Both the position numbers and the translations under genes were made by a program. Shown one piece after another: positions 1 to 5,694 of a DNA stretch of 6,658 nucleotides. Location of the stretch: positions 2,068,327-2,074,984 of the forward strand of contig CM001047.1 of assembly GCA_000183865.1 (NCBI GenBank), in the 5' to 3' direction. Position 1 is the first letter of the stretch. The number at the start of each line of letters is the position of its first letter. The notes beneath the pieces were generated by a model. That model saw nothing but the letters and a program-made list of their open reading frames with translations, was not told where the DNA came from and searched no databases. The DNA comes from Listeria marthii FSL S4-120. Its GTDB lineage: Bacteria > Bacillota > Bacilli > Lactobacillales > Listeriaceae.

Positions 1-413
1 TCATTTAAATGATAAATTGGAATATCTTGTTGAACACTACCTACTTTCGCTGGATCTACATCAAATGCAGCAACGATTTTGATATTATTGTTTTTCATGA
101 AATTATAATGTAATAATGCTGTCCCTAGGTTACCAACACCGATAAGTGCAACATTTGTCTGTTTGTCCTGACTGAGTGTTTTGCTGAAAAAGTCGAGTAT
201 GTATGAAACGTTATACCCGTATCCTTTCTTACCTAATGCGCCAAAGTACGAAAAATCACGTCGAATAGTCGCTGAATCAACTTTCACCGCTTCACTTAAT
301 TCCGCTGATGATACTCGTTCCTTACCTGACTCATCTAGGTATTTCAAGTAACGATGATATAATGGTAAGCGTTTTGCTGTCGCTTGTGGAATTTTAGTTG
401 TTTCCTCCATCAT
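1..413 (-). CDS. rex: Redox-sensing transcriptional repressor Rex (N-terminal 137 residues, cut by left edge)
   Basis: Rex is a cytoplasmic dimeric repressor that binds DNA when NADH is low and is released by NADH, controlling fermentation and respiration genes in Gram-positive bacteria. The minus strand reads [20 protein letters not shown] from position 413. Residues about 5-80 form the winged-helix DNA-binding domain, including [13 protein letters not shown] at 46-58. A Rossmann domain follows, with the dinucleotide-binding glycine motif GVGNLG at 92-97 and FDVD at 117-120. The visible part ends at HLN, about two thirds of the usual 210-215 residues. Two ATG codons stand in tandem (413-411 and 410-408). 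I chose the first because an AAGAAGGG Shine-Dalgarno sequence lies 9 nt before it. The reading frame shows no break. The gene diverges from the ABC-F gene across a 310-bp gap. Confidence 0.96.
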   Translation of the reverse strand, partial: MMEETTKIPQATAKRLPLYHRYLKYLDESGKERVSSAELSEAVKVDSATIRRDFSYFGALGKKGYGYNVSYILDFFSKTLSQDKQTNVALIGVGNLGTALLHYNFMKNNNIKIVAAFDVDPAKVGSVQQDIPIYHLN

Positions 414-496
414 GCCTTCTGTCCCTTCTTCTTTTAAATTTTTTCTGAAGTTGAAGCTTTTGTGAACTGTACTTCCTTTCACATGCTTGCTTATAT

Positions 497-525
497 ACTA
501 TAAACATTTCACAAGGAATGCACAA
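497..525 (-). promoter_or_regulatory. Candidate sigma-A promoter of rex
   Basis: Read on the minus strand, TTGTGC (525-520) and TATAGT (502-497) are separated by 17 nt. The -10 box matches the consensus at 5 of 6 positions; the -35 box is weak, with 3 of 6. The start of transcription would be near 490, giving a leader of about 77 nt. A perfect Rex half-site, TTGTGAA (514-508 on this strand), lies inside the spacer, so binding there could block RNA polymerase. Autoregulation is inference. Confidence 0.45.
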
Positions 526-615
526 ACTTTTTGCTCATAACTTTCAAGTAAGGTTTTGTCCCGCAAAATATCCGGTGCAGTCCTTCTTTTCTATTCTACG
601 CTAAAATCACAAATA

Positions 616-633
616 ATGCGAGTGTTTTCACAA
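616..633. promoter_or_regulatory. Candidate Rex operator (one perfect, one degenerate half-site)
   Basis: The published Rex box is close to TTGTGAA-N4-TTCACAA. The segment ATGCGAG-TGTT-TTCACAA has a perfect right half (627-633) and a left half matching at 4 of 7 positions (616-622), with the right 4-nt spacing. A further near half-site, TCGTGAA, lies at 644-650. The site is about 35-50 bp upstream of the candidate -35 box of the ABC-F operon. With one degenerate arm this could be a weak operator or coincidence. Confidence 0.3.
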
Positions 634-665
634 ACTAACTGATTCGTGAACAATTGGCTATCTCA

Positions 666-694
666 TTGCGATTACTTGGCTTTTAAGATAAACT
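666..694 (+). promoter_or_regulatory. Candidate promoter of the ABC-F/hydrolase operon
   Basis: TTGCGA (666-671) and TAAACT (689-694) are separated by 17 nt, each matching the sigma-A consensus at 4 of 6 positions. The start of transcription would be near 701, leaving a short leader with the AGGAG Shine-Dalgarno sequence at 712-716. TAAGAT at 684-689 is an alternative -10 box but has no -35 partner at proper spacing. Confidence 0.3.
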
Positions 695-723
695 AGTAGG
701 GAGAACGTTCGAGGAGAGAGATT

Positions 724-2676
724 ATGATATTATTACAAGTTCAGCAAATTTCTAAATTCTTCGGTGCAGAAGTAATTTTAGATAATATTAAATTAGAAGT
801 AAAAACTGGTGACCGAATTGCTTTAGTTGGCAGAAATGGCGCAGGAAAATCTACTTTACTTAAAATCATCGCAGGCAAAATGAGCTATGACGGCGGAACC
901 ATTTCCAAACCTAAAAGCGTCGAAATTGGCTATTTGGCGCAAAACACTGGGCTAGAATCTTCCAAAACTATTTGGGATGAAATGCTTAGCGTGTTTGACT
1001 CACTTCGTAAAATGGAAGCTGATTTGCGCAAAATGGAGCTTCGTCTCGGCGAACCGGAACTATATAATGACCCGGAAAAATATCAAGCATTGATGACGGA
1101 TTACGATACATTGCAGCATACCTTTAAAGAAATTGGCGGGTATACGTATGAAGCTGAAATCCGCTCCGTTTTAAATGGTTTGCGCTTTTACCCTGATGAT
1201 TATGAAGTGGAGATTGCTTCTTTGAGTGGTGGGCAAAAGACACGGCTCGCACTGGCCAAATTGTTGCTTGCTAAACAAGACATTCTTGTTCTCGATGAAC
1301 CGACCAACCATTTAGATATCGAAACGTTAGCATGGCTAGAAACGTATTTACAAAACTACCACGGCTCCTTACTTATCGTATCCCATGATCGCTACTTCCT
1401 TGATAAAGTCGTTAACCAAGTATACGAAATCAGCCGCACCAAAATCGATCACTACAAAGGCAATTACAGTTCGTTTGTCAGTCAAAAACAAGCCAAACTG
1501 GAACAAATGTGGAAAGAATTCGATAAACAACAAAAACAAATTGCAAAACTAGAAGATTTTGTCGCAAGAAATATCGTTCGCGCATCCACAACGAAACGCG
1601 CGCAAAGTAGAAGAAAACAATTAGAAAAAATGGATGTGCTCGGTCGACCTCAAGGCGATGAAAAAGCCGCTCACTTTGGTTTCCAATTTGAAAAGCAAAC
1701 CGGTAAGGATGTTTTAATGGTAGATCAGCTAAGCATTGGTTATGCAAAAGACAAGCGCATTGCTTCCAATCTAACCTTCGAAATGAAACGCCAAGATAGC
1801 CTTGCACTCGTTGGCCCAAATGGAATCGGCAAGTCTACCCTACTTAAAACACTTATTCGCGACATTCCAGCTCTAAGCGGCGAATTTCACTTTGGCGCTG
1901 GCGTGAAAATTGGCTACTACGACCAAGAACAAGCCAAACTAACTTCCAACAAAACCGTTTTAATGGAACTTTGGGATGATTATCCTGAATTAAATGAAGT
2001 TAATGTCCGAACAACACTTGGTAATTTCCTATTTTCAGATGACGATGTGCTAAAAAATGTCCAATCACTCAGCGGTGGCGAAAAAGCGAGACTCGCGCTT
2101 GCTAAACTCACTTTACTTGAAGCCAATGTCCTCATTCTCGATGAACCAACCAACCATTTAGACATTGAAAGTAAAGAAGTCTTAGAAGCAGCTTTAATCG
2201 ATTTTGAAGGGACGATTTTGTTCGTTTCCCATGACCGTTATTTCATTAACCGGATAGCTTCGAAAATCGTCGAATTGGCCCCGGAAAAAGCGACCGTTTT
2301 CCTAGGAGATTACGATTATTATCAAGAAAAATTAGCGGAAGCAAAAGAACTAGCACGACTTGATGCTGAAGACCGCCGCAAAAAAGGCGAACAAGTCGAA
2401 GCGACCGCCTCCGTCAGAAAATTAAACTACCAAGAAGAAAAAGAACAGCAAAAACTACTTCGACAACGAAAAAGAAAACTTGAAGAAGTAGAGCAAGCCA
2501 TGGAAGAAACCGAGGAAAAAATCGCCGAACTCGAGCTACAATTAACCAAACCAGAAGTTTTCCAAGACCATGAAAAAGCCCTTGAAATCACACAAGAGCT
2601 GGACGCGGTGAAAGCGGACGGCGAAAAACTCATGGAAGAATGGGAAACCATAAGCGAAGAACTGGAATCCATGTAA
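724..2676 (+). CDS. ydiF: ABC-F family ribosome-associated ATPase, YdiF type
   Basis: ABC-F proteins have two fused ATPase domains and no membrane domain. The family binds the ribosomal E site and relieves stalled or blocked translation; the exact task of YdiF is not settled. The 650-residue product has both cassettes complete. Domain 1 has Walker A GRNGAGKST (36-44), signature LSGGQ (167-171), Walker B with catalytic Glu (LVLDE, E192) and switch H221. Domain 2 has GPNGIGKST (364-372), LSGGE (449-453), D473-E474 and H503. An arm insertion lies at about 95-150, the basic helical linker at about 245-310 and a charged coiled coil at about 545-650. No membrane segment is visible, which argues against a transporter. 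ATG 724 follows AGGAG by 7 nt. In B. subtilis the ortholog also sits near gcp and rex, supporting YdiF rather than another ABC-F subfamily. It does not look like an acquired resistance gene. Confidence 0.93.
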   Translation: MILLQVQQISKFFGAEVILDNIKLEVKTGDRIALVGRNGAGKSTLLKIIAGKMSYDGGTISKPKSVEIGYLAQNTGLESSKTIWDEMLSVFDSLRKMEADLRKMELRLGEPELYNDPEKYQALMTDYDTLQHTFKEIGGYTYEAEIRSVLNGLRFYPDDYEVEIASLSGGQKTRLALAKLLLAKQDILVLDEPTNHLDIETLAWLETYLQNYHGSLLIVSHDRYFLDKVVNQVYEISRTKIDHYKGNYSSFVSQKQAKLEQMWKEFDKQQKQIAKLEDFVARNIVRASTTKRAQSRRKQLEKMDVLGRPQGDEKAAHFGFQFEKQTGKDVLMVDQLSIGYAKDKRIASNLTFEMKRQDSLALVGPNGIGKSTLLKTLIRDIPALSGEFHFGAGVKIGYYDQEQAKLTSNKTVLMELWDDYPELNEVNVRTTLGNFLFSDDDVLKNVQSLSGGEKARLALAKLTLLEANVLILDEPTNHLDIESKEVLEAALIDFEGTILFVSHDRYFINRIASKIVELAPEKATVFLGDYDYYQEKLAEAKELARLDAEDRRKKGEQVEATASVRKLNYQEEKEQQKLLRQRKRKLEEVEQAMEETEEKIAELELQLTKPEVFQDHEKALEITQELDAVKADGEKLMEEWETISEELESM

Positions 2677-2700
2677 TCTGCATAAAAAAAGGAGCACACA

Positions 2701-3660
2701 ATGAAAAAGATTTTAATTATTTCTGGTTCAATTATCGTTAGTTTACTTGTCATTATTACCATTTGCGCGAGTTTTTATTTATATAGTTATGCTTTAGCGC
2801 GTGACAATTCCAGCATGGACGATACAGCAACAACAGACGAAACAACGGAAACGGCCAAACTGGCGAAGAAAAATCGTGAGGCAAATGTCGCTTGGATGGA
2901 AAAGCAAAATCTCACGCAATGGACTGAAACCTCAGCCGACGATTTGAAACTCGTTGCCAATTATTTAGCAGCCGATAAACCATCTAATACGACAATCATT
3001 TTAGCACACGGTTATCGTGGCAAAAGTGGTAAAGTTGAGATGGCTGGCCTAGCACGGATGTATCACGAAAAATTTGGTTACAATGTTTTAATGCCTGATG
3101 CCAGAGCACACGGCGAAAGTGAAGGTGAAAATATTGGTTTCGGCTGGCCCGAACGCAAAGATTATGTACAATGGATCGATCAAGTAATCGATAAAAATGG
3201 AACCAACACAGAAATCGCACTCCACGGCGTTTCCATGGGCAGCTCCACCGTCCTTATGACAAGCGGCGAAAAACTACCAAAACAAGTAAAAAGTATTATC
3301 GCGGATTGCGGCTATACTTCGATGGATGCTGAACTTTCCTATCAATTAAAAGCCATGTTCCATTTGCCGAATTTCCCAATTATCCCAACAGCTAGTCTAA
3401 TAAACAAAGTGAAAGAAGGTTTCTTTTTCAGCGAAGCAAGTGCCGTTGATGCAGTCGCTAAAACAGACTTACCGATTTTCTACATTCATGGTGATTCAGA
3501 TGCTTTCGTCCCTACTTATATGGTGGACGAACTTTATGACGCTACGAATAGCTATAAAGAAAAATGGATTGTCAAAGGCGCCGAACATGGCCAAGCATTC
3601 ACGGTAGATCCAAAAACATACGAAGAAAAAGTACGCCAATTTTTAAATAAAACGATGTGA
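2701..3660 (+). CDS. Membrane-anchored or exported alpha/beta hydrolase (serine hydrolase)
   Basis: This 319-residue protein belongs to the alpha/beta-hydrolase superfamily (COG1073/Hydrolase_4-like). Residues 4-28 form a long hydrophobic stretch after MKK, so it is either anchored with the enzyme outside the cell or cleaved; ALA at 31-33 is a possible signal peptidase I site. The expected parts of the catalytic machinery are visible: an oxyanion-region LAHGYRG (101-107), nucleophile S178 in GVSMG (176-180), probable acid D267 in GDSDAFVP (264-271) and H296 in AEHGQ. All triad residues are present, so it should be active; the substrate (ester, lipid or peptide) cannot be read from the sequence. 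AAAGGAG (2688-2694) lies 6 nt before ATG 2701. The 24-bp gap after the ABC-F gene indicates co-transcription. No clear terminator follows the stop codon, so the transcript probably continues to the hairpin at 3827-3862. Confidence 0.9.
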   Translation: MKKILIISGSIIVSLLVIITICASFYLYSYALARDNSSMDDTATTDETTETAKLAKKNREANVAWMEKQNLTQWTETSADDLKLVANYLAADKPSNTTIILAHGYRGKSGKVEMAGLARMYHEKFGYNVLMPDARAHGESEGENIGFGWPERKDYVQWIDQVIDKNGTNTEIALHGVSMGSSTVLMTSGEKLPKQVKSIIADCGYTSMDAELSYQLKAMFHLPNFPIIPTASLINKVKEGFFFSEASAVDAVAKTDLPIFYIHGDSDAFVPTYMVDELYDATNSYKEKWIVKGAEHGQAFTVDPKTYEEKVRQFLNKTM

Positions 3661-3712
3661 AAACTAGCGCTTTTCTAAGAACTATATGCTATCAGTTATA
3701 CAGAGGAAAAAC

Positions 3713-3742
3713 TTGGCAAATAATGACTAAATGTGTTACCAT
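3713..3742 (+). promoter_or_regulatory. Promoter of the antisense (antitoxin) RNA
   Basis: TTGGCA (3713-3718) and TACCAT (3737-3742) are 18 nt apart, and a TGT extended -10 element (3734-3736) precedes the -10 box. Predicted start of transcription is about 3749-3750. No open reading frame with a ribosome binding site follows, only a short stretch leading to the terminator at 3827-3862, as expected for a small RNA gene. Confidence 0.6.
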
Positions 3743-3748
3743 ATAAAT

Positions 3749-3865
3749 GAAAAGAGAGCCATGCGTCAACATGACTCCCTTGCAAACACCATTTAAGATG
3801 GTGACAGCCTTTTATATGATTTATTTAAAAACCACTAGCTGTCAGGCTTATGAGTGGTTTTTATT
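3749..3865 (+). ncRNA. Putative antisense antitoxin RNA of a type I toxin-antitoxin module
   Basis: A transcript of about 117 nt is predicted from the promoter at 3713-3742 to the terminator at 3827-3862. It contains a short hairpin, CACCAT-TTAAG-ATGGTG (3787-3803), then CAGCCTTTT, then an AT-rich stretch and the terminator. It converges with the toxin mRNA, so about 40 nt at their 3' ends are fully complementary, reaching the toxin stop codon. Its CACCAT (3787-3792) can also pair with ATGGTG near the 5' end of the toxin mRNA (complement of 4024-4029). This arrangement, with convergent RNAs, a shared terminator and extra 5' contacts, is that of Fst-like type I systems. The RNA is predicted from signals only; both ends are approximate. 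Confidence 0.6.
3827..3862. terminator. Bidirectional rho-independent terminator shared by toxin mRNA and antisense RNA
   Basis: AAAAACCACT (3827-3836) and AGTGGTTTTT (3853-3862) form a perfect 10-bp stem around a 16-nt loop. The T-rich arm serves the plus strand, continuing TTATTTTTT, and the A-rich arm becomes a T-tract on the minus strand. It can therefore stop the antisense RNA, the toxin mRNA and any read-through from the ABC-F/hydrolase operon. The last bases of the right arm (3861-3862) are part of the toxin stop codon. Confidence 0.85.
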
Positions 3866-3947
3866 TTTTGTCATTTTTGCTGTTCATGATCGTTACGATT
3901 AAGACTGCAAAAGCAATCATCAGCGTAAGACTCTCGAAAACAGTCAC
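3861..3947 (-). CDS. Small hydrophobic toxin of the putative holin-like toxin family (type I)
   Basis: This 28-codon gene is easily missed because it starts with GTG and is very short. The product begins VTVFESLTLMIAFAV (the first residue would be Met), continues hydrophobic to about residue 21 and ends in a charged tail, NSKNDKK. One membrane helix with a basic C-terminus, and the ESLTLMIAF core, are what I know of the Hol-Tox type peptides of Firmicutes. These are believed to insert into the membrane and damage it when over-made. AAAGGA (complement of 3955-3960) lies 7 nt before GTG 3947. The first in-frame stop upstream is at 3974-3972, and no other start codon lies between, so the start is well fixed. 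The TAA stop (3863-3861) falls in the T-tract of the shared terminator. Family membership is from memory of the sequence pattern; toxicity is inferred. Confidence 0.82.
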   Translation of the reverse strand: MTVFESLTLMIAFAVLIVTIMNSKNDKK

Positions 3948-4041
3948 ACGTTTATCCTTTCCAGGTAACGCCTAAAAACAACATAAGCACCACCTACTTT
4001 CCGGATGAAAAAGGCTGGTGCACCACCATAAACTTGCTTGC
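3948..4041 (-). other. Structured 5' leader of the toxin mRNA
   Basis: From the predicted start near 4041 the toxin mRNA has a leader of about 94 nt. It contains a self-complementary element, TGGTGCACCA (4016-4025), followed by CCTTTTT (complement of 4008-4014). The latter can pair with the GGAAAGG of the toxin Shine-Dalgarno region (complement of 3956-3962), using five Watson-Crick and two G-U pairs. A second GGAAAG copy (complement of 3997-4002) could act as a decoy or standby site. Folding that hides the ribosome binding site is common in type I toxins. Here it is inferred by eye, without an energy calculation. Confidence 0.4.
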
Positions 4042-4047
4042 TTCACA

Positions 4048-4056
4048 ATTATAGCA
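4048..4056 (-). promoter_or_regulatory. Extended -10 promoter of the toxin gene
   Basis: On the minus strand, TGC-TATAAT is a perfect -10 hexamer (4053-4048) with the extended TGn element (4056-4054). No good -35 box lies 16-18 nt upstream, where only TTTTTC-like sequence is found, but extended -10 promoters can work without one. The predicted start is near 4041, giving a toxin mRNA of about 218 nt. Confidence 0.6.
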
Positions 4057-4148
4057 TGCCAGCATATTTAGAAAAAGAGTTGGTGCGAAAGTTGTATTTT
4101 AGAGGCATAATCGGAAAATTAACCATGAATAAATCTAATAAAAATAAA

Positions 4149-4182
4149 CTGCAGCGAAAGTAATTGTTCACTTTCACTGCAG
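4149..4182 (-). terminator. Rho-independent terminator of the tsaE-tsaB-rimI-tsaD operon
   Basis: A 13-bp stem with an 8-nt loop lies 37 nt past the tsaD stop codon. On the minus strand it reads CTGCAGTGAAAGT, loop, ACTTTCGCTGCAG, followed by the T-rich TTTATTTTTATTAG (4148-4135). The single non-complementary pair is a G-U wobble in the minus-strand RNA but a C-A mismatch in the plus-strand RNA. Together with the T-tail, this fixes the direction. It also insulates the toxin gene downstream from tsa operon transcription. Confidence 0.88.
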
Positions 4183-4219
4183 TCCGAAGCGTGCGGAACG
4201 AAAAATCCCGCGTGCTTTT

Positions 4220-5242
4220 TCATATATCTTCCAGCAATAATCCTGGATTTGCATTCATATCAAAATTACTACGTTTTCCTTGCAAGAAACTCACTGTCCC
4301 AGCAGCTGCAATCATCGCCGCATTATCACCACATAACGATAACGGTGGAATAATAAGTTCTGTGTCTGGAAGTTCTAGTTTTACTTCTTGGATAAGTCGT
4401 TCTCTTAAACCTTGATTCGCTGCAACGCCTCCCGCAAGAAGCAGTTGTTTGACATCGTACTCTTTAGCTGCGCGAATCGTTTTACTTACTAAAACATCCA
4501 CGACACTTGCTTGGAAACTCGCCGCCATATCATTTGGATTCGGCTCCTCGCCGCGCTGTCTCAAATTGTGAAGCGTATTGATAAAGGAAGACTTCAAGCC
4601 GCTAAAACTAAAATCAAATGAGCCATCATCCATCATCGCACGCGGAAAATGAAAAGTATCTTCGCCATCTTTGGCAAGTTTATCAATTTGCACGCCGCCA
4701 GGATATGCAAGGCCAAGTGTGCGCGCCACCTTATCATAAGCTTCACCAGCCGCATCGTCCCTTGTTTCACCGATAATCTCAAATTCATTATCTGCTTTCA
4801 TTAAAACAAGTTCGGTATGCCCGCCGCTGACAACTAACGACAATAATGGGAATTTAAATTCTGTTTCAAAACGATTTGCATAAATGTGGCCAGCGATATG
4901 ATGCACGCCAACTAAAGGTAAATTGTGCATAAAAGCTAGCGTTTTGGCTGCGTTCACGCCGATAAGCAGTGCACCAACTAGACCTGGCCCTTCTGTCACA
5001 GCGACCCCGTCCAAATCATCCATCGTCACATTCGCCTGTTTTAAAGCTTCTTCAATCACAAGCGTAATTTGCTCCACGTGATGTCTTGATGCAATTTCAG
5101 GAACAACCCCGCCAAATCGTTTATGACTTTCAATTTGCGAAGCTACTACACTTGATATAATTTCATTACCATTTTTCACAATAGAAGCAGCTGTTTCATC
5201 ACAGCTAGATTCTATCCCAAGAATTAATGTATTTTTTTTCAT
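4220..5242 (-). CDS. tsaD: tRNA N6-adenosine threonylcarbamoyltransferase TsaD (Gcp/YgjD)
   Basis: TsaD is the catalytic subunit that, with TsaB and TsaE, transfers threonylcarbamoyl from TC-AMP to A37 of ANN-decoding tRNAs in the cytoplasm. It has the ASKHA fold. Numbered from ATG 5242 (340 residues), GIESSCDET opens the first lobe. The metal-binding HxxxH is H115 and H119 in [18 protein letters not shown] follows at 139-145, GEAYDKVAR at 166-174 and LAGGVAAN at 269-276. The third metal ligand is probably D306 in CGDNAAM. All active-site residues are present and the length is normal. An in-frame GTG at 5254 would add four residues (MGGL, total 344) and is probably the start in many databases. 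I prefer ATG 5242 because it forms an ATGA overlap with the rimI stop codon, like the other junctions, and GGTGG lies just upstream. It is the last gene of the operon; the terminator follows at 4149-4182. Confidence 0.96.
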   Translation of the reverse strand: MKKNTLILGIESSCDETAASIVKNGNEIISSVVASQIESHKRFGGVVPEIASRHHVEQITLVIEEALKQANVTMDDLDGVAVTEGPGLVGALLIGVNAAKTLAFMHNLPLVGVHHIAGHIYANRFETEFKFPLLSLVVSGGHTELVLMKADNEFEIIGETRDDAAGEAYDKVARTLGLAYPGGVQIDKLAKDGEDTFHFPRAMMDDGSFDFSFSGLKSSFINTLHNLRQRGEEPNPNDMAASFQASVVDVLVSKTIRAAKEYDVKQLLLAGGVAANQGLRERLIQEVKLELPDTELIIPPLSLCGDNAAMIAAAGTVSFLQGKRSNFDMNANPGLLLEDI

Positions 5243-5694
5243 AAGTCCACCCACATCACTAGCGCATCCTCTTTCGTATCCGGATAATAGTTTTTCCGAA
5301 TGGCGCCGTCTTGAAATCCTAATTTTTTATACAGTCCTTGTGCTACATCATTGGATACGCGAACTTCGAGCGTCATCCGAACAATGCCTCGCTCTTTCGC
5401 AACCCGAATCATTTCCCGCAAAAGTGCCTCGCCGTAGTGATTGCCTTGATAATCTGGATGAATCGCAATATTCGTAATGTGCCCTTCATCTAAAACGAGC
5501 CAAACACCCGCATAGCCTACTACCTGCTTCTCATAAACCGCAAGTAAATAATAGGCGTATTGATTAATAATAAATTCATTCCGAAAAGCCGCTTCTGTCC
5601 AAGGTACCGTGAATGCAGCATTTTCCACATTCATAATACTTTTTAAGTCAGCAACCGTTGCTTCTCGAAATATTAAGGCTTCTTCCAAACTCAC
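5239..5694 (-). CDS. rimI: Ribosomal protein S18 alanine N-acetyltransferase RimI (GNAT family)
   Basis: RimI transfers acetyl from acetyl-CoA to a protein N-terminus; the known E. coli substrate is ribosomal protein S18. From GTG 5694 the product is 151 residues, equal to the B. subtilis homolog. The acetyl-CoA-binding motif A is [20 protein letters not shown] (73-92), with the QGNHYG pyrophosphate loop at 83-88. Probable catalytic residues are E110 (in LEVRVSN) and Y122 (in GLYKKLGF), spaced like E103 and Y115 of the E. coli enzyme. The [16 protein letters not shown] region near the end is also family-typical. An ATG at 5718 would add eight residues, but GTG 5694 has GAGGGG 6 nt before it and forms a GTGA overlap with the tsaB stop codon. 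In Firmicutes rimI commonly sits between tsaB and tsaD. Confidence 0.94.
   Translation of the reverse strand: MSLEEALIFREATVADLKSIMNVENAAFTVPWTEAAFRNEFIINQYAYYLLAVYEKQVVGYAGVWLVLDEGHITNIAIHPDYQGNHYGEALLREMIRVAKERGIVRMTLEVRVSNDVAQGLYKKLGFQDGAIRKNYYPDTKEDALVMWVDL

Larger units (their letters stand above)
414..723. other. Divergent intergenic region between rex and the ABC-F gene
   Basis: This gap holds no convincing coding region on either strand. It carries a likely rex promoter (497-525, minus strand), a weaker candidate promoter for the plus-strand operon (666-694) and the Shine-Dalgarno sequence of the ABC-F gene (AGGAG, 712-716). It also has three exact copies of the Rex half-site heptamer TTGTGAA/TTCACAA, at 460-466, 508-514 and 627-633. 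No strong hairpin, riboswitch-like structure or terminator was seen. Confidence 0.7.
3798..4029. repeat. Imperfect inverted repeat flanking the toxin gene (arms 3798-3813 and 4009-4029)
   Basis: The plus strand reads ATGGTGACAGCCTTTT at 3798-3813. The minus strand from 4029 reads ATGGTGGTGCACCAGCCTTT and then further T residues. Both carry ATGGTG and CAGCCTTTT, separated by 5 nt more in the second copy. The two convergent RNAs therefore carry the same motif in their 5' parts, before the terminator they share. Confidence 0.6.

Noticed and set aside
703..710. Palindrome GAACGTTC just before the ABC-F Shine-Dalgarno sequence, considered as an SOS (LexA) box.
   Set aside because: Gram-positive LexA boxes have GAAC and GTTC separated by 4 nt; here there is no spacer, and an 8-bp palindrome alone is weak evidence.
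1478..1819. Long open frames on the opposite strand of real genes, such as 1478-1819 and 2427-2762 (minus) and 6002-6334 (plus).
   Set aside because: They lie within or largely over strongly conserved genes, have no ribosome binding sites that I can see, and their products (rich in Ser, Phe or Cys) look like reverse-strand shadows.
724..2676. Reading the ABC-F gene as an antibiotic resistance (target protection) determinant or a transporter subunit.
   Set aside because: It sits in conserved housekeeping context like B. subtilis YdiF, has no membrane partner gene nearby, and nothing in the sequence points to a drug-related subfamily.
2701..2800. Possible lipoprotein signal with Cys22 in the hydrolase N-terminus.
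   Set aside because: The residues before the Cys are I-T-I, and a lipobox needs Gly, Ala or Ser just before it; a transmembrane anchor or a signal peptidase I site at ALA (31-33) fits better.
3798..3902. Plus-strand 34-codon frame starting at ATG 3798 and running through the terminator, opposite the toxin gene.
   Set aside because: It has no Shine-Dalgarno sequence, its ATG lies in the stem of a hairpin, and the predicted terminator at 3827-3862 would cut the transcript before the frame ends.
3994..4029. An 11-codon frame (ATGGTGGTGCAC...TAG) in the toxin leader that could be a leader peptide.
   Set aside because: No ribosome binding site precedes it, and the sequence is better explained as the shared pairing motif; codon content is not informative at this length.
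4189..4215. Hairpin GCGTGCGG/CCGCGTGC followed by five T residues on the plus strand, like a terminator.
   Set aside because: The stem needs two adjacent G-U pairs, no plus-strand gene ends nearby, and plus-strand transcripts should already stop at 3862. On the minus strand the stem is broken by A-C mismatches.
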